Program-made: the position numbers and the translations under genes | Part shown: positions 23,745 to 32,403 of the stretch, piece by piece | Layout of the letters: each line of letters begins with the position of its first letter | Position numbering within the stretch: position 1 is the first letter of the stretch | NCBI RefSeq assembly: GCF_002150685.1 | Contig: NZ_MSSW01000010.1 | Span: 1-64,000 of the forward strand | Reading direction: 5' to 3' | DNA: 64,000 nt | Origin: Algoriphagus antarcticus | GTDB taxonomy: Bacteria; Bacteroidota; Bacteroidia; Cytophagales; Cyclobacteriaceae | The notes under the pieces: generated by a model | The model's database searches: none | What the model saw: only the letters and a program-made list of their open reading frames with translations | Told to the model about the DNA's origin: nothing

Positions 23745-26264
23745 TCAACTCGGATCCACATCCACCACAAATCTCACTGATCGAAATTCTGGCCTTGATT
23801 TGAGTTCTTCGGTGATTTTCCAAAGATATTCCTTGAAGATGACAGGCGTATTTCCAGATCTGTCCAATTTAATTAAACTCTCAAATTGATACTGGTTCTT
23901 GATTCGAGCGATTATCCCTTTTTCTGGGCCGAGCACTATTTTTTTAACAGGAATCTCTGCCATCCCGTGATGGAGATTTAGCGCAGCTTTTTCCGCCACT
24001 TTATAATCGGCATGTCGGGTGGTGATCTTCACCAGTTTCACAAAAGGAGGGTAATAGAACTTCTTTCGATCGTGGATCTCTTGGTTGAAAAACTCAAAAT
24101 AATCACCCTTAATAACCTGTGCATAAATCTGTGTTTCTGGATCTCTGGTTTGTACAATTACCTGGCCTTGGACTTCCCTTCGTCCTGCTCGCCCAGCCAC
24201 TTGGGTGATTTGCTGATAGGCTCTTTCTCCTGCGCGGAAATCAGGAAAATTCAAAATCCTATCTCCATCCCAAATCCCAACTACGGTCACTCTACCGAAA
24301 TCCAGCCCTTTGGTAATCATTTGCGTGCCGACAAGTATGTCAAGATTCCCAGAACCAAACTCATCCAACAAGCGCTGATAGCCATGCTTGTTTCTGGTCG
24401 TGTCCAGATCCATCCTTCCAATTCTGGCTTCTGGGAAAAGCAAGCTCAGCGATTCCTCTATGCGCTCAGTTCCCATGCCCATCGTGGTCAATTGAGTACT
24501 TCCGCAAGCAGGGCAGGAGCTAGGGATTTTTTCCTTGTACCCACAATAATGACAGCGAAGTTCTTCGGAGAATTGATGGTAGGTGAGGCTCACATCGCAC
24601 TGCACACACTGACCTGTCCAGCCGCAATCTTCGCATTGGATGTAAGGCGAATACCCTCTTCGGTTTTGGAAAATCAAGACTTGCTCTTGCTTTGCCAGTG
24701 CATCTTGGATTTTCTCTCTTAGAATCCGGGTTGTGTCTAGTTTGAGTAAGTTCTTGCGCTTATCTGCTGCCAAATCTGCCAAGTAAAAATTGGGCATGGT
24801 GGCATCTCCGAAGCGGTGGGTTAATTCTACGTAACCGAATTTGCCTTGACTTGCATTGAAATAGGACTCAAAAGATGGAGTAGCTGAACCTAAAAGTGTT
24901 CTTGCCTGATGAAAATAAGCGAGCATAATCGCAGAATCCCTTGCCTGAAATCTCGGTGCAGGATCAAATTGCTTGTAGCTTGACTCATGCTCTTCATCTA
25001 TGATAATTAATCCTAGACTATCGAAAGGCAAAAAGATGGAGGAGCGAACGCCTACGACAAAGGAAAATCTTCCGCTGAGCACGCCATTCCAAACTTCCAC
25101 GCGTTCATTGTCGGAATACTTCGAATGGTACACGCCCATCTGGCTGCCGAAGACTTTTTTCAGACGGGTAACAATTTGAGTTGTGAGGGCGATTTCCGGT
25201 AGAAGAAGCAAAACCTGCGAACCACTATCGAGCACTTCGCGGATCATCTGAATGTAAATCTCCGTCTTCCCACTGCCAGTGACCCCATGCAGCAAAACAG
25301 ATTGCTTGCTTTCAAATTGATGTTTTATTTCTTCGAAAGCTGCTTGCTGACTGGTCGAAAGAACGGCTGGTTCTGACTCCGGTTCCTCTTCGGCAAGTCT
25401 GTTGACTACGACTTTGAAAGATTCGAATATTCCGTTTTTGATCAGCGTTTTTAGTGAACTTTCAGAATCTCCCTCTTCAAGTAGAATTGCCTTATCTACA
25501 CCTTTTTCGTTGGACTTTGGTAACTTCATTACGGGCACATCACGAAGGTACTTCAGCAGGATTGATTCCTGCTTGGCTTTTCCCGTCAAACTTTTAAAAA
25601 CCTCCTGAAGAGCATTTTTACTTCCGGCTATTTCCAGGGTCAGGCGTATTCTGGTCTCTACCTTTGGAGCGTACTTCTCCTGAACTTTCTCAAAAATCAG
25701 GATTGCTTCTTTTTTTACCAGGCTTTTGAGAATTGGGTGTATGCTTTTGATGGACAGTACTTTTTCGCACTCATCATAGGATAGCTCGGCTTTATTTTCC
25801 AAAGCATCCAAAATCAGGATTTCACGGTTATCCAGCGGATATTTGCTCGTTTCTCTTTCAAAATTTGGATTGACCTGCACTTTGCTTTCGCTACTCAATC
25901 TCAGCCCAGAAGGCAAGGCCGCATGCATTACTTCCCCTATGTGGCAGAAGTAATATTCAGCCATCCAGACCCAAAATCGGATTTGGAGTGGATTGACACT
26001 GGGTTGATCATCCAGAACTTCCAGGATTGGCTTGGCTTGATAAGCTTGAGGAGGCTTATTGTGCACTTTTCCGATGATTCCTGTGAGGACTTTTTTCTTC
26101 CCAAACTGCACTATCACACGGGCGCCAAGATTAATCTCGGACTGCATGGAATGTGGGATGATGTAGGTAAACATCCTTGGTATCGGAACGGGCAGAATGA
26201 TATCTGCGAAATTATTTCCGCTTTCGGCTGGGTATAAATCTTGATCTCCAAACAGGCTTTCCAA
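23745..26264 (-). CDS. priA: Primosomal replication restart helicase PriA
   Basis: PriA recognises stalled forks and D-loops and reloads the replisome. The 839-residue protein has an N-terminal DNA-binding part (about 15-120), a helicase core with Walker A GVTGSGKT at 327-334 and DEEH at 423-426, and eight zinc-binding cysteines at 544, 547, 553, 556, 571, 574, 584 and 587 (CEDC, CVQC, CHYC, CPAC). The motif QVAGRAGR near 690 is helicase motif VI. Somewhat longer than the E. coli protein, as in other Bacteroidota. It starts four bases after the upstream DUF255 gene ends, so the two are probably co-transcribed. Confidence 0.96.
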   Translation of the reverse strand: MESLFGDQDLYPAESGNNFADIILPVPIPRMFTYIIPHSMQSEINLGARVIVQFGKKKVLTGIIGKVHNKPPQAYQAKPILEVLDDQPSVNPLQIRFWVWMAEYYFCHIGEVMHAALPSGLRLSSESKVQVNPNFERETSKYPLDNREILILDALENKAELSYDECEKVLSIKSIHPILKSLVKKEAILIFEKVQEKYAPKVETRIRLTLEIAGSKNALQEVFKSLTGKAKQESILLKYLRDVPVMKLPKSNEKGVDKAILLEEGDSESSLKTLIKNGIFESFKVVVNRLAEEEPESEPAVLSTSQQAAFEEIKHQFESKQSVLLHGVTGSGKTEIYIQMIREVLDSGSQVLLLLPEIALTTQIVTRLKKVFGSQMGVYHSKYSDNERVEVWNGVLSGRFSFVVGVRSSIFLPFDSLGLIIIDEEHESSYKQFDPAPRFQARDSAIMLAYFHQARTLLGSATPSFESYFNASQGKFGYVELTHRFGDATMPNFYLADLAADKRKNLLKLDTTRILREKIQDALAKQEQVLIFQNRRGYSPYIQCEDCGWTGQCVQCDVSLTYHQFSEELRCHYCGYKEKIPSSCPACGSTQLTTMGMGTERIEESLSLLFPEARIGRMDLDTTRNKHGYQRLLDEFGSGNLDILVGTQMITKGLDFGRVTVVGIWDGDRILNFPDFRAGERAYQQITQVAGRAGRREVQGQVIVQTRDPETQIYAQVIKGDYFEFFNQEIHDRKKFYYPPFVKLVKITTRHADYKVAEKAALNLHHGMAEIPVKKIVLGPEKGIIARIKNQYQFESLIKLDRSGNTPVIFKEYLWKITEELKSRPEFRSVRFVVDVDPS

Positions 26265-26267
26265 GGA

Positions 26268-28295
26268 TCAGGCTAAATAAGGAAGTTGAGAAATTGCCTC
26301 TTCACGGGTACTTACCGGTTTGCGGCAAGTATGATTAAAGCATACATAAATTAATGCATTTCCATCTGGATCGGGCGTCTTGTCGGCAAGAATTGCGGCA
26401 TTTTCTGTCAAACTTTCTGAGAATGCTATTATGGAATTGGGCGTGTATTTTTGCTGAAATTCAATCGATTTTAGAGATGCACCATTTCCAACTATAGCGA
26501 TTTCCGCTGTGGGAACGAGTTTTTCCAGAAATAGGCTAGCCCAGTTACATAAGAAGCCTGGCTCTTTTAGGATCAGTTCTTTCATGCCTCCAAGCATTTT
26601 GGAAGCGATATCCGAGTACTTCTCCTCATAAGTAAAAAGCGAAAGTCGATGTAGATTTCTTGCCATCAAGGAATTGGAGGCAGGGATTACATTGTCAAAA
26701 AGCTCTTTTTTATTTGCTATTAATTTCTCTGCATTTGGATTGTTGAAAAAGAAAAAACCGTCGCTTTCATCATAAAACTGCGCAATGCAGAAATCAGTCA
26801 TGGAGCGAGCAAAGTCAAGCCATCGTGCATCTCCAGTTGCTTCAAAAGCCATCATGGACGCTCGGATCACGGCAGCATAATCCTCTAAAAATCCGGGCGT
26901 ATATGCCTTGCCGTTTTTGTAAGCTCGATGCAGCACACCATTTACCAATAATTTTTCCTGTAAAAATTCCAGGTTTTTGATTGCTAGATCCAGCATGCTT
27001 TTTTTGCCAGTAGCATAGAAGGACTGAATCAATCCAGCACTCATCAAGCCATTCCACCCACTGAGTACCTTATCGTCTTTACCTGGATAAATGCGTTGAT
27101 TTCTTACTTCCAAAAGCTGTGCTTTCACATTCTTCAATTTGATCTGCATCTCATCCAAGCTCATCCCATATTCTTCAGCTATTTGGGCATTACTTTCAGT
27201 TTGAAAAAGGATATTTACTCCATCTTCCCAGTTTCCAGTTGGCTTTAGATTGTAGAGTTTGCTGAACCATGGCAATTCATCTGCAATCAATTCTTTCAAT
27301 TCCTCATACTTCCACACGTAGAATTTGCCTTCCACACCTTCCGAATCAGCATCCTGGGCTGCATGAAAACCACCTTCACCATTTAGCATTTCTGCTTCTA
27401 GCCAAGCTACTGTTTCAGTTACTTTTTCTTTGAAAAAAGAGTCTCCACTCACTTGAAAAGCTTTTGCATAAAGCTCAAGTAATTGCCCGTTGTCATAAAG
27501 CATCTTTTCAAAGTGCGGAGCAAACCATTCTCCATCTACCGAATAGCGAGCAAATCCACCTCTCAACTGATCGTAAATCCCGCCCATTCCTATTTTGCGA
27601 AGAGTGAAAAGTACTTGATTGACTAACTTCTCATCTCGACGAAGCAAGGCAAAGTCTAGCAAGAAACTCCAAATCGTAGGCATGGGGAATTTTGGAACCC
27701 GGTTCATTCCACCCCATTCAGGATCAAGTTGAGTTGTTATTTTAGTGACTATTTCTGCGAGCTCATCTGGATCGAGTTCTTGGTCGCCTGCCGAAATTCC
27801 GTATTTCTCAGTTTCCTTTCTATTGAGACTAGTGCCAAATCCTTCTGCACTTTCAGCCAACTGATCTTCGTGTTTTTCAAAAGCATCAGCGATGTTTGAT
27901 AAAAGCCCTTTCCATTGCTGATTTGGGAAATAAGTACCGCCGTAGAATGGCTTTTGATTGGGCATCAAGAATACATTCAATGGCCAGCCGCCTTGCAATC
28001 CCATCGCCTGTACTGCATCCATGTAGATATTGTCGATGTCTGGACGCTCTTCTCGGTCGATTTTGATGCAGATAAAATGTGCATTCATGAGTTCGGCTGT
28101 AGCTTCATCTTCGAAACTTTCCCGCTCCATCACATGACACCAGTGGCAGGCTGAATAGCCTATAGAAACCAGAATCGGCTTGTTTTCGATTTTCGATTTT
28201 TCCAATGCTTCAGGACTCCAAGGAAACCAATCCACGGGATTATGGGCGTGTTGAAGTAGGTAAGGGGATTGGGAGTGGACGAGGCGATTGGACAT
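26268..28295 (-). CDS. Thioredoxin-domain DUF255 protein (YyaL / SPATA20-like)
   Basis: A 675-residue cytosolic protein of the DUF255 family. An N-terminal thioredoxin-like domain (about 1-160) carries [13 protein letters not shown] and the Cys-x-x-Cys-type motif CHWC at 50-53. The remainder is the alpha/alpha-barrel part found in glycoside hydrolase and epimerase folds (for example [12 protein letters not shown] and WNGLMSAG). The role in bacteria is not settled; redox-linked or sugar-related functions have been suggested. Length and start ([20 protein letters not shown]) are typical. It lies directly upstream of priA on the same strand with a three-base gap. Confidence 0.93.
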   Translation of the reverse strand: MSNRLVHSQSPYLLQHAHNPVDWFPWSPEALEKSKIENKPILVSIGYSACHWCHVMERESFEDEATAELMNAHFICIKIDREERPDIDNIYMDAVQAMGLQGGWPLNVFLMPNQKPFYGGTYFPNQQWKGLLSNIADAFEKHEDQLAESAEGFGTSLNRKETEKYGISAGDQELDPDELAEIVTKITTQLDPEWGGMNRVPKFPMPTIWSFLLDFALLRRDEKLVNQVLFTLRKIGMGGIYDQLRGGFARYSVDGEWFAPHFEKMLYDNGQLLELYAKAFQVSGDSFFKEKVTETVAWLEAEMLNGEGGFHAAQDADSEGVEGKFYVWKYEELKELIADELPWFSKLYNLKPTGNWEDGVNILFQTESNAQIAEEYGMSLDEMQIKLKNVKAQLLEVRNQRIYPGKDDKVLSGWNGLMSAGLIQSFYATGKKSMLDLAIKNLEFLQEKLLVNGVLHRAYKNGKAYTPGFLEDYAAVIRASMMAFEATGDARWLDFARSMTDFCIAQFYDESDGFFFFNNPNAEKLIANKKELFDNVIPASNSLMARNLHRLSLFTYEEKYSDIASKMLGGMKELILKEPGFLCNWASLFLEKLVPTAEIAIVGNGASLKSIEFQQKYTPNSIIAFSESLTENAAILADKTPDPDGNALIYVCFNHTCRKPVSTREEAISQLPYLA

Positions 28296-28489
28296 TGATA
28301 ATTGGGAAATTTAAAATTTAAAATTTTTTGCCTGAACATCTACATAGTAAGAGATGGAATTCGAAGAGTTGGAAGGTGGTAAGGTTCTCAGACGGCATAC
28401 AGAAAGATTTTTTATTCATGAAAATAGTGCGGGGCATAAGATGAGTTTAGCTCTAAGTTGCAGCTCGTAAATCGTATTTCGTAAATAAA

Positions 28490-29467
28490 TCATATATCGA
28501 GTTGTTTTTGAATGGTTGTCATCTCATTTGAAAAATCAAATTCTCCATTCAATCGTTCCAGCTTTTGTGAGAGATTGTTGAGGAATCTGCGATGCGCCTC
28601 GCTTTTTGGATTAAGCGGGCGGTGGGCTAGCTCTTGATTGATTTTGTGAATCTGACTCGTTTTTTGCTGGGTTTCCTCTGAGAAATTGGAAGCTTGCCAT
28701 TTTTCCCAGATGTAATTTTCCGCTTCAGCACTAGGATGAATGAGATCTGGCTTGTAAAAGCGATAGTCCCGCAATTCGTCTATAAGTATTTCGTAAGCGG
28801 GAAAGTAAGTAATTCTACTATTCCTTATTTCTAACTCATGACAGAGCACCCGGAGGAGACTTTTGCTAAGTTGGTTTTCTGGAATTCCATCCTTTGTATG
28901 CCGAACTGGACTGACCGTCAAGATGATTTTCAAATCAGAATAAACTCTTGAGAAATTGTCAAAAAGCGACCAGAGCTTGGTTTTCATTTCTTCCAAACTC
29001 AGTAGTCTCTTGGTGAATTTTGCAGCGGGCTGCTTGTGACAATTGGCTACGGTTTCTCCGCTTTCTACCAACTCATACACCCAAGCTGTGCCAAGTGTAA
29101 GGATCAAGTGGGTTCCTTTTTCCAAGTATTCTTTACAAAGATTTCTTTGCGCAAGCAGCTTTTGAATCAGCTTTTCTTTCGAGTCTGCCACCAAATCGGA
29201 GTGGCTGGTATAGTGAAAGTATAGGCCATCTCTCTCTAGGATTTCTGCTTCATCAAACTGATCTTGAAAGAGTGCCGCTTCTAATAATTTCACTAAAGAC
29301 GAGGGATTAAATATTGTCCCAAAAGGATTAACCAAGCAATCGAATTTGTGATCTACCATTTTTTGACCTATCGTCTGCGCAAAACAGGAACCCATGCTTA
29401 GAACTTTACTTTGATGGGAAATAGGGTAGGGGGATTCCGAAATCGTAAAAGGAGTGAACCACTGCAT
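28490..29467 (-). CDS. GSCFA-domain protein
   Basis: A 325-residue protein with the GSCFA signature at 26-30 (SMGSCFAQTIG), the block LILTLGTAWVYE and VSPVRHTKDGIPENQLSKS. These features belong to the GSCFA family, related to SGNH/GDSL-type hydrolases, with the catalytic Ser expected in the GSCFA block and Asp/His in DLIHPSAEA near residue 248. No signal peptide is visible. The substrate is unknown; an acyl-ester hydrolase is a reasonable guess. It is a single gene, 195 bases upstream of the DUF255 gene on the same strand. Confidence 0.9.
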   Translation of the reverse strand: MQWFTPFTISESPYPISHQSKVLSMGSCFAQTIGQKMVDHKFDCLVNPFGTIFNPSSLVKLLEAALFQDQFDEAEILERDGLYFHYTSHSDLVADSKEKLIQKLLAQRNLCKEYLEKGTHLILTLGTAWVYELVESGETVANCHKQPAAKFTKRLLSLEEMKTKLWSLFDNFSRVYSDLKIILTVSPVRHTKDGIPENQLSKSLLRVLCHELEIRNSRITYFPAYEILIDELRDYRFYKPDLIHPSAEAENYIWEKWQASNFSEETQQKTSQIHKINQELAHRPLNPKSEAHRRFLNNLSQKLERLNGEFDFSNEMTTIQKQLDI

Positions 29468-29903
29468 AACACGAAAATAAGAAATTGCGATGGATTGTTT
29501 TTAACCGCGGAGGGCGCAGAGGTTACCGCAGAGATCGCATTGGTTCGATAAGCTTATCAACCGCTGAGAAGTTCGAGCCATTTCTCAGTTGTCCTGCTTC
29601 TCCAGCAGCCGTGCTTGTTAAATCGAAGTACTACTCTTTCTTCGCAGTTCAGTCAACACTCTATTCCAGTTCTAGTCTCAGAGAACAGTTCTTTTACATC
29701 ACTCTTCGCCCCTATTCGTGTCATCGCGGACAGTTATTAAAGTAGGATTTGATTACTTGCTAAAAGTTTTTCAAAAAATCCTCGCTACTGTTCCTGTCGT
29801 CACGATCAGTTCTTAACCTGTGATTTTGTTATTTTCTGAAAGTTTTTCAAAAATTCTGTGATTTTTTCCAAAGAACAGAGACTAATAGAGTAAAAGAAAC
29901 CAA
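29468..29903. repeat. Intergenic: ACCGCAGAGG repeat and an imperfect 75-base direct repeat before the ECF sigma gene
   Basis: 29503-29540 is another ACCGCGGAGGGCGCAGAGG-type repeat. Two related units follow, about 29718-29780 and 29794-29854. Each begins with TGTCRTC and a CAGTT-TTA block and ends with AAAGTTTTTCAAAAA (29763-29777 and 29838-29852, 75 bases apart). No gene is supported here. The second unit ends about 50 bases before the sigma-factor ATG, so it may overlap the promoter. Confidence 0.5.
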
Positions 29904-30398
29904 ATGAACAAGGAGGAAGAGTTTGTCAATCTTATCCAGAAGAATCAAGGACTGATCTATAAGATCACTACTATCTATGCAAAGGAGAAAGCTGAGCAAG
30001 AGGATTTGTATCAAGAGATCGTATTTCAGACTTGGAAGTCATTTGATCATTTCAAAAAAGCCTCCAAACCGAGCACCTGGCTCTATCGCGTGGGGATGAA
30101 CACGGCAATCACACATATGAATCGCTCCAAGAAGCAACTGCATGTTGTGCCAATTCAGGATGTGAAGATTCAATTTTCTGAATCTGGAGATTCCGAAAAG
30201 GAAGAAAAAATTCAACAGCTCTATGCTCAAATCAGAAAGCTGAATCTGCTTGATCGGGGAATTATCTTTCTCTTTTTGGAAGGAAAAAGCTATGAGGAGA
30301 TTGCAGAAATATCAGGGATCTCAGTTAGCAACGTGGGTACACGGATGTCTAGGATCAAAGCAAAATTAAAATCAGGAATCACTACTCAAACCAGCTAG
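29904..30398 (+). CDS. ECF-type RNA polymerase sigma factor
   Basis: A 164-residue sigma-70-family ECF factor. Region 2 is at about 20-75 (DLYQEIVFQTWKSFDHF, then STWLYRVGMNTAITHMNR). Region 4 is at about 110-160 (LDRGIIFLFLEGKSYEEIAE, then ISVSNVGTRMSRIKAKL, the helix-turn-helix). It should direct RNA polymerase to a small regulon. The gene directly downstream, four bases away, encodes a four-helix membrane protein that may act as its regulator. No FecR-type anti-sigma gene is nearby, which argues against the usual SusCD control module. Confidence 0.92.
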   Translation: MNKEEEFVNLIQKNQGLIYKITTIYAKEKAEQEDLYQEIVFQTWKSFDHFKKASKPSTWLYRVGMNTAITHMNRSKKQLHVVPIQDVKIQFSESGDSEKEEKIQQLYAQIRKLNLLDRGIIFLFLEGKSYEEIAEISGISVSNVGTRMSRIKAKLKSGITTQTS

Positions 30399-30401
30399 AA
30401 T

Positions 30402-30995
30402 ATGGAACTCGATGAAATGAAATCACTTTGGGCAGACCTCAGTTTGCAAGTGGAAAAACAGGATAAAATTCATAAGGAACTTCTAATGGAGATCACAAAA
30501 CAAAAATTCAGAAATAAACTAAACAGTATCAGAATCCCCGAAATCCTGGGCTCGATGGTTTGCGTAGGCTATGCAATGTATTTGCTCGCTCGGTTTGCAG
30601 ATTTTGAACTTTGGTACAATCAGGTTTTTGCATTGGTCACTATTTTTATAATGATTGCATTACCTGTTGCTAGTTTAACAGCAATAAAGGGTATGCGGAA
30701 CTTGCGGCTGGATAAAGAGTCCCCAGCAACGATTTTAAATAAATTCACTAAGAGCAAAATTCGCTTTTGGAATGTTCAACGTTACGGGATGATATTTGGA
30801 GCAATAGTGATGCTCACCCTAATACCACCTTTGGCTGAGTTGAATGGTTCCGGTGAAATGATCTCAAACCCTGTCTTCTGGCTGATTTACATCCCTGCGG
30901 GTCTTGTTTTTATGTACTTGTTTAGCAGATGGGCATTGAAAAAGTATAAAGGAGTCATAGATTCCTCCGAAAGAATGCTTCGAGATATCGAGTAG
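30402..30995 (+). CDS. Four-helix membrane protein co-transcribed with the ECF sigma factor
   Basis: A 197-residue protein. The N-terminal 45 residues are charged and cytosolic (MELDEMKSLWADLSLQVEKQ). Four membrane helices follow: about 47-62, 72-92, 122-142 and 155-175. No zinc-binding anti-sigma motif is visible and I do not recognise a named family. The four-base gap to the sigma gene and shared direction suggest an anti-sigma or sensor role, with the N-terminal part the likely contact; this is inference from position. A strong terminator follows. Confidence 0.8.
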   Translation: MELDEMKSLWADLSLQVEKQDKIHKELLMEITKQKFRNKLNSIRIPEILGSMVCVGYAMYLLARFADFELWYNQVFALVTIFIMIALPVASLTAIKGMRNLRLDKESPATILNKFTKSKIRFWNVQRYGMIFGAIVMLTLIPPLAELNGSGEMISNPVFWLIYIPAGLVFMYLFSRWALKKYKGVIDSSERMLRDIE

Positions 30996-31006
30996 CAGAG
31001 TAGAAA

Positions 31007-31031
31007 AAGGAGCTGTTTTGTGCAGCTCCTT
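31007..31031. terminator. Bidirectional terminator between convergent genes
   Basis: AAGGAGCTG and CAGCTCCTT form a perfect nine-base-pair stem with a seven-base loop, A-rich on the left and T-rich on the right. It can serve both the sigma-factor operon (+) and the DUF1835 gene (-). Confidence 0.8.
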
Positions 31032-31043
31032 ATCTCTTATTTT

Positions 31044-31784
31044 CTATTCTTCTTTTTTTAACTCCTCCCAAAGTCGCCTGACTTGAGAATCTCCATATCC
31101 ATAAATGGCATACTTGAAATGAAATGCGCGATAGATTTTTCCGAAATCATCTGTTCCCAATTGTGCAGCGATTTCTTTTAATGCAGCTTTTGGCTTGCCT
31201 GGGTAATCCCCATGAGGAATGGACTCCTTCCATGCGAGTACTGCTGGGTATAGGAAAGGAAGCTCTGGATTGGTTTGATGCGAAAGGGTCAAAGCTTCAG
31301 AGATATCCGGTGCTTGATACAGCTTCCACATATCTGATAAAATATGTCTTTCGTTTGCAGTCAATAATTTTGCATCCCGATAGGCTTGTTCTATTTGTAA
31401 CTCCTTCATTCCCCCAAAACCTTCAATCAAATCTGTGGTGGGTGTTACTAAGTAAACGTTGCCTCTGTGTTTTTTGAGCAAATGCATCACAAACCACATA
31501 TTTACCTGACAAAACAAGTCATGCTCAAACCAGAGATAGACTTTCGTCTCTGAAGAAGCAGTCATTATTTTTTCAAAATCAGGAACCACTTTGGTGAAAT
31601 AACTTTCTTCAGATGCTTCTGGATAACTATTTGAAAGATACTTATCTCGGATCACCCAGAGCTCCTCTATAGAATGAGCTTCTACTGGACCATCGACTAA
31701 GCATTCTCGGATAACTGCGATTTCGCCGGGTATGCTGGCTGGAAACGAAGATGCCAGCGAATCACCATTCAAAACATGTAGCAT
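31044..31784 (-). CDS. DUF1835 domain protein
   Basis: A 246-residue cytosolic protein. The N-terminal part matches DUF1835 (MLHVLNGDSLASSF, then IPGEIAVIRECLVDGPV), and the middle holds VYLWFEHDLFCQVNMWFVM, also typical. The family has no settled function. It follows the DUF1801 gene after one base on the same strand, so the two are an operon, which may hint at a common process, but I see no motif that defines it. Confidence 0.87.
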   Translation of the reverse strand: MLHVLNGDSLASSFPASIPGEIAVIRECLVDGPVEAHSIEELWVIRDKYLSNSYPEASEESYFTKVVPDFEKIMTASSETKVYLWFEHDLFCQVNMWFVMHLLKKHRGNVYLVTPTTDLIEGFGGMKELQIEQAYRDAKLLTANERHILSDMWKLYQAPDISEALTLSHQTNPELPFLYPAVLAWKESIPHGDYPGKPKAALKEIAAQLGTDDFGKIYRAFHFKYAIYGYGDSQVRRLWEELKKEE

Positions 31785-31785
31785 A

Positions 31786-32202
31786 TTATTGGGTTTTAGT
31801 TTGGATTAAATTTATGGAAGTGCGGATCATTTCCCTGAAAATCTCTTCATTAACTTCAGACATTTTGCTGATATAAAGGCAACCTTTTGCTTTTTTATGT
31901 TTACCAAGTTTTGCTAGAAAAGGTTCTAATTCTGAGTTTTCAAGCATAATATAGATTGATAGCGCTTGTTTTCTGGGTGAGAAACCAACAGGAAACCATT
32001 CCATTTCTTTTCCTGAGGGGTATTTATACTTGTATTTCCCAAAACCCACAATATTGTCCCCCCACATAACTGGACTTTCACCGGTTTCTTCTTTGAATAA
32101 TTGCAAAAGCTTCAATCCATCTGCTTTTCGTATGGGCTGGTCTATAGAATTAATAAAGTCTTCAACAGAAGTATCGTTTGCTTTGGTTTTGATTTCTGAC
32201 AT
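31786..32202 (-). CDS. DUF1801 (YdhG-like) domain protein
   Basis: A 138-residue cytosolic protein of the DUF1801 family. Conserved elements are ADGLKLLQLFKEETGESPVM, then WGDNIVGFGKYKYKYPSGKE and WFPVGFSPRKQALSIYIM. The fold is related to the iron-chaperone frataxin-like group, but the biochemical role of this subfamily is not established. It is the first gene of a two-gene operon with the DUF1835 gene. The start MSEIKTKANDTSVEDFI fits the family length. Confidence 0.88.
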   Translation of the reverse strand: MSEIKTKANDTSVEDFINSIDQPIRKADGLKLLQLFKEETGESPVMWGDNIVGFGKYKYKYPSGKEMEWFPVGFSPRKQALSIYIMLENSELEPFLAKLGKHKKAKGCLYISKMSEVNEEIFREMIRTSINLIQTKTQ

Positions 32203-32403
32203 GGGTTAAGAGTTTGGAGGGTTTTGGTTTTGGGAGAAAAAATACTTGAATTCAAGATTTTTACGTTCACAGGGTTTTTTTCGGTAGAATTTGAAGTAAG
32301 AAATCCAAAATCTACGATTCAAACCGTCATTTTGCCATTTATCGCAATCTAAAGTTAATGGCGGAAGGAATTTGGTAAGTTAGACTAACCAAAATATATC
32401 ATT

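Noticed and set aside
24012..24722. Open frame of 236 codons opposite priA
   Set aside because: It is antisense to the conserved helicase and zinc-binding regions of priA; long antisense frames arise from codon bias.
29485..29745. Open frame of 86 codons before the ECF sigma gene
   Set aside because: It includes the ACCGCAGAGG repeat and has no similarity that I recognise.
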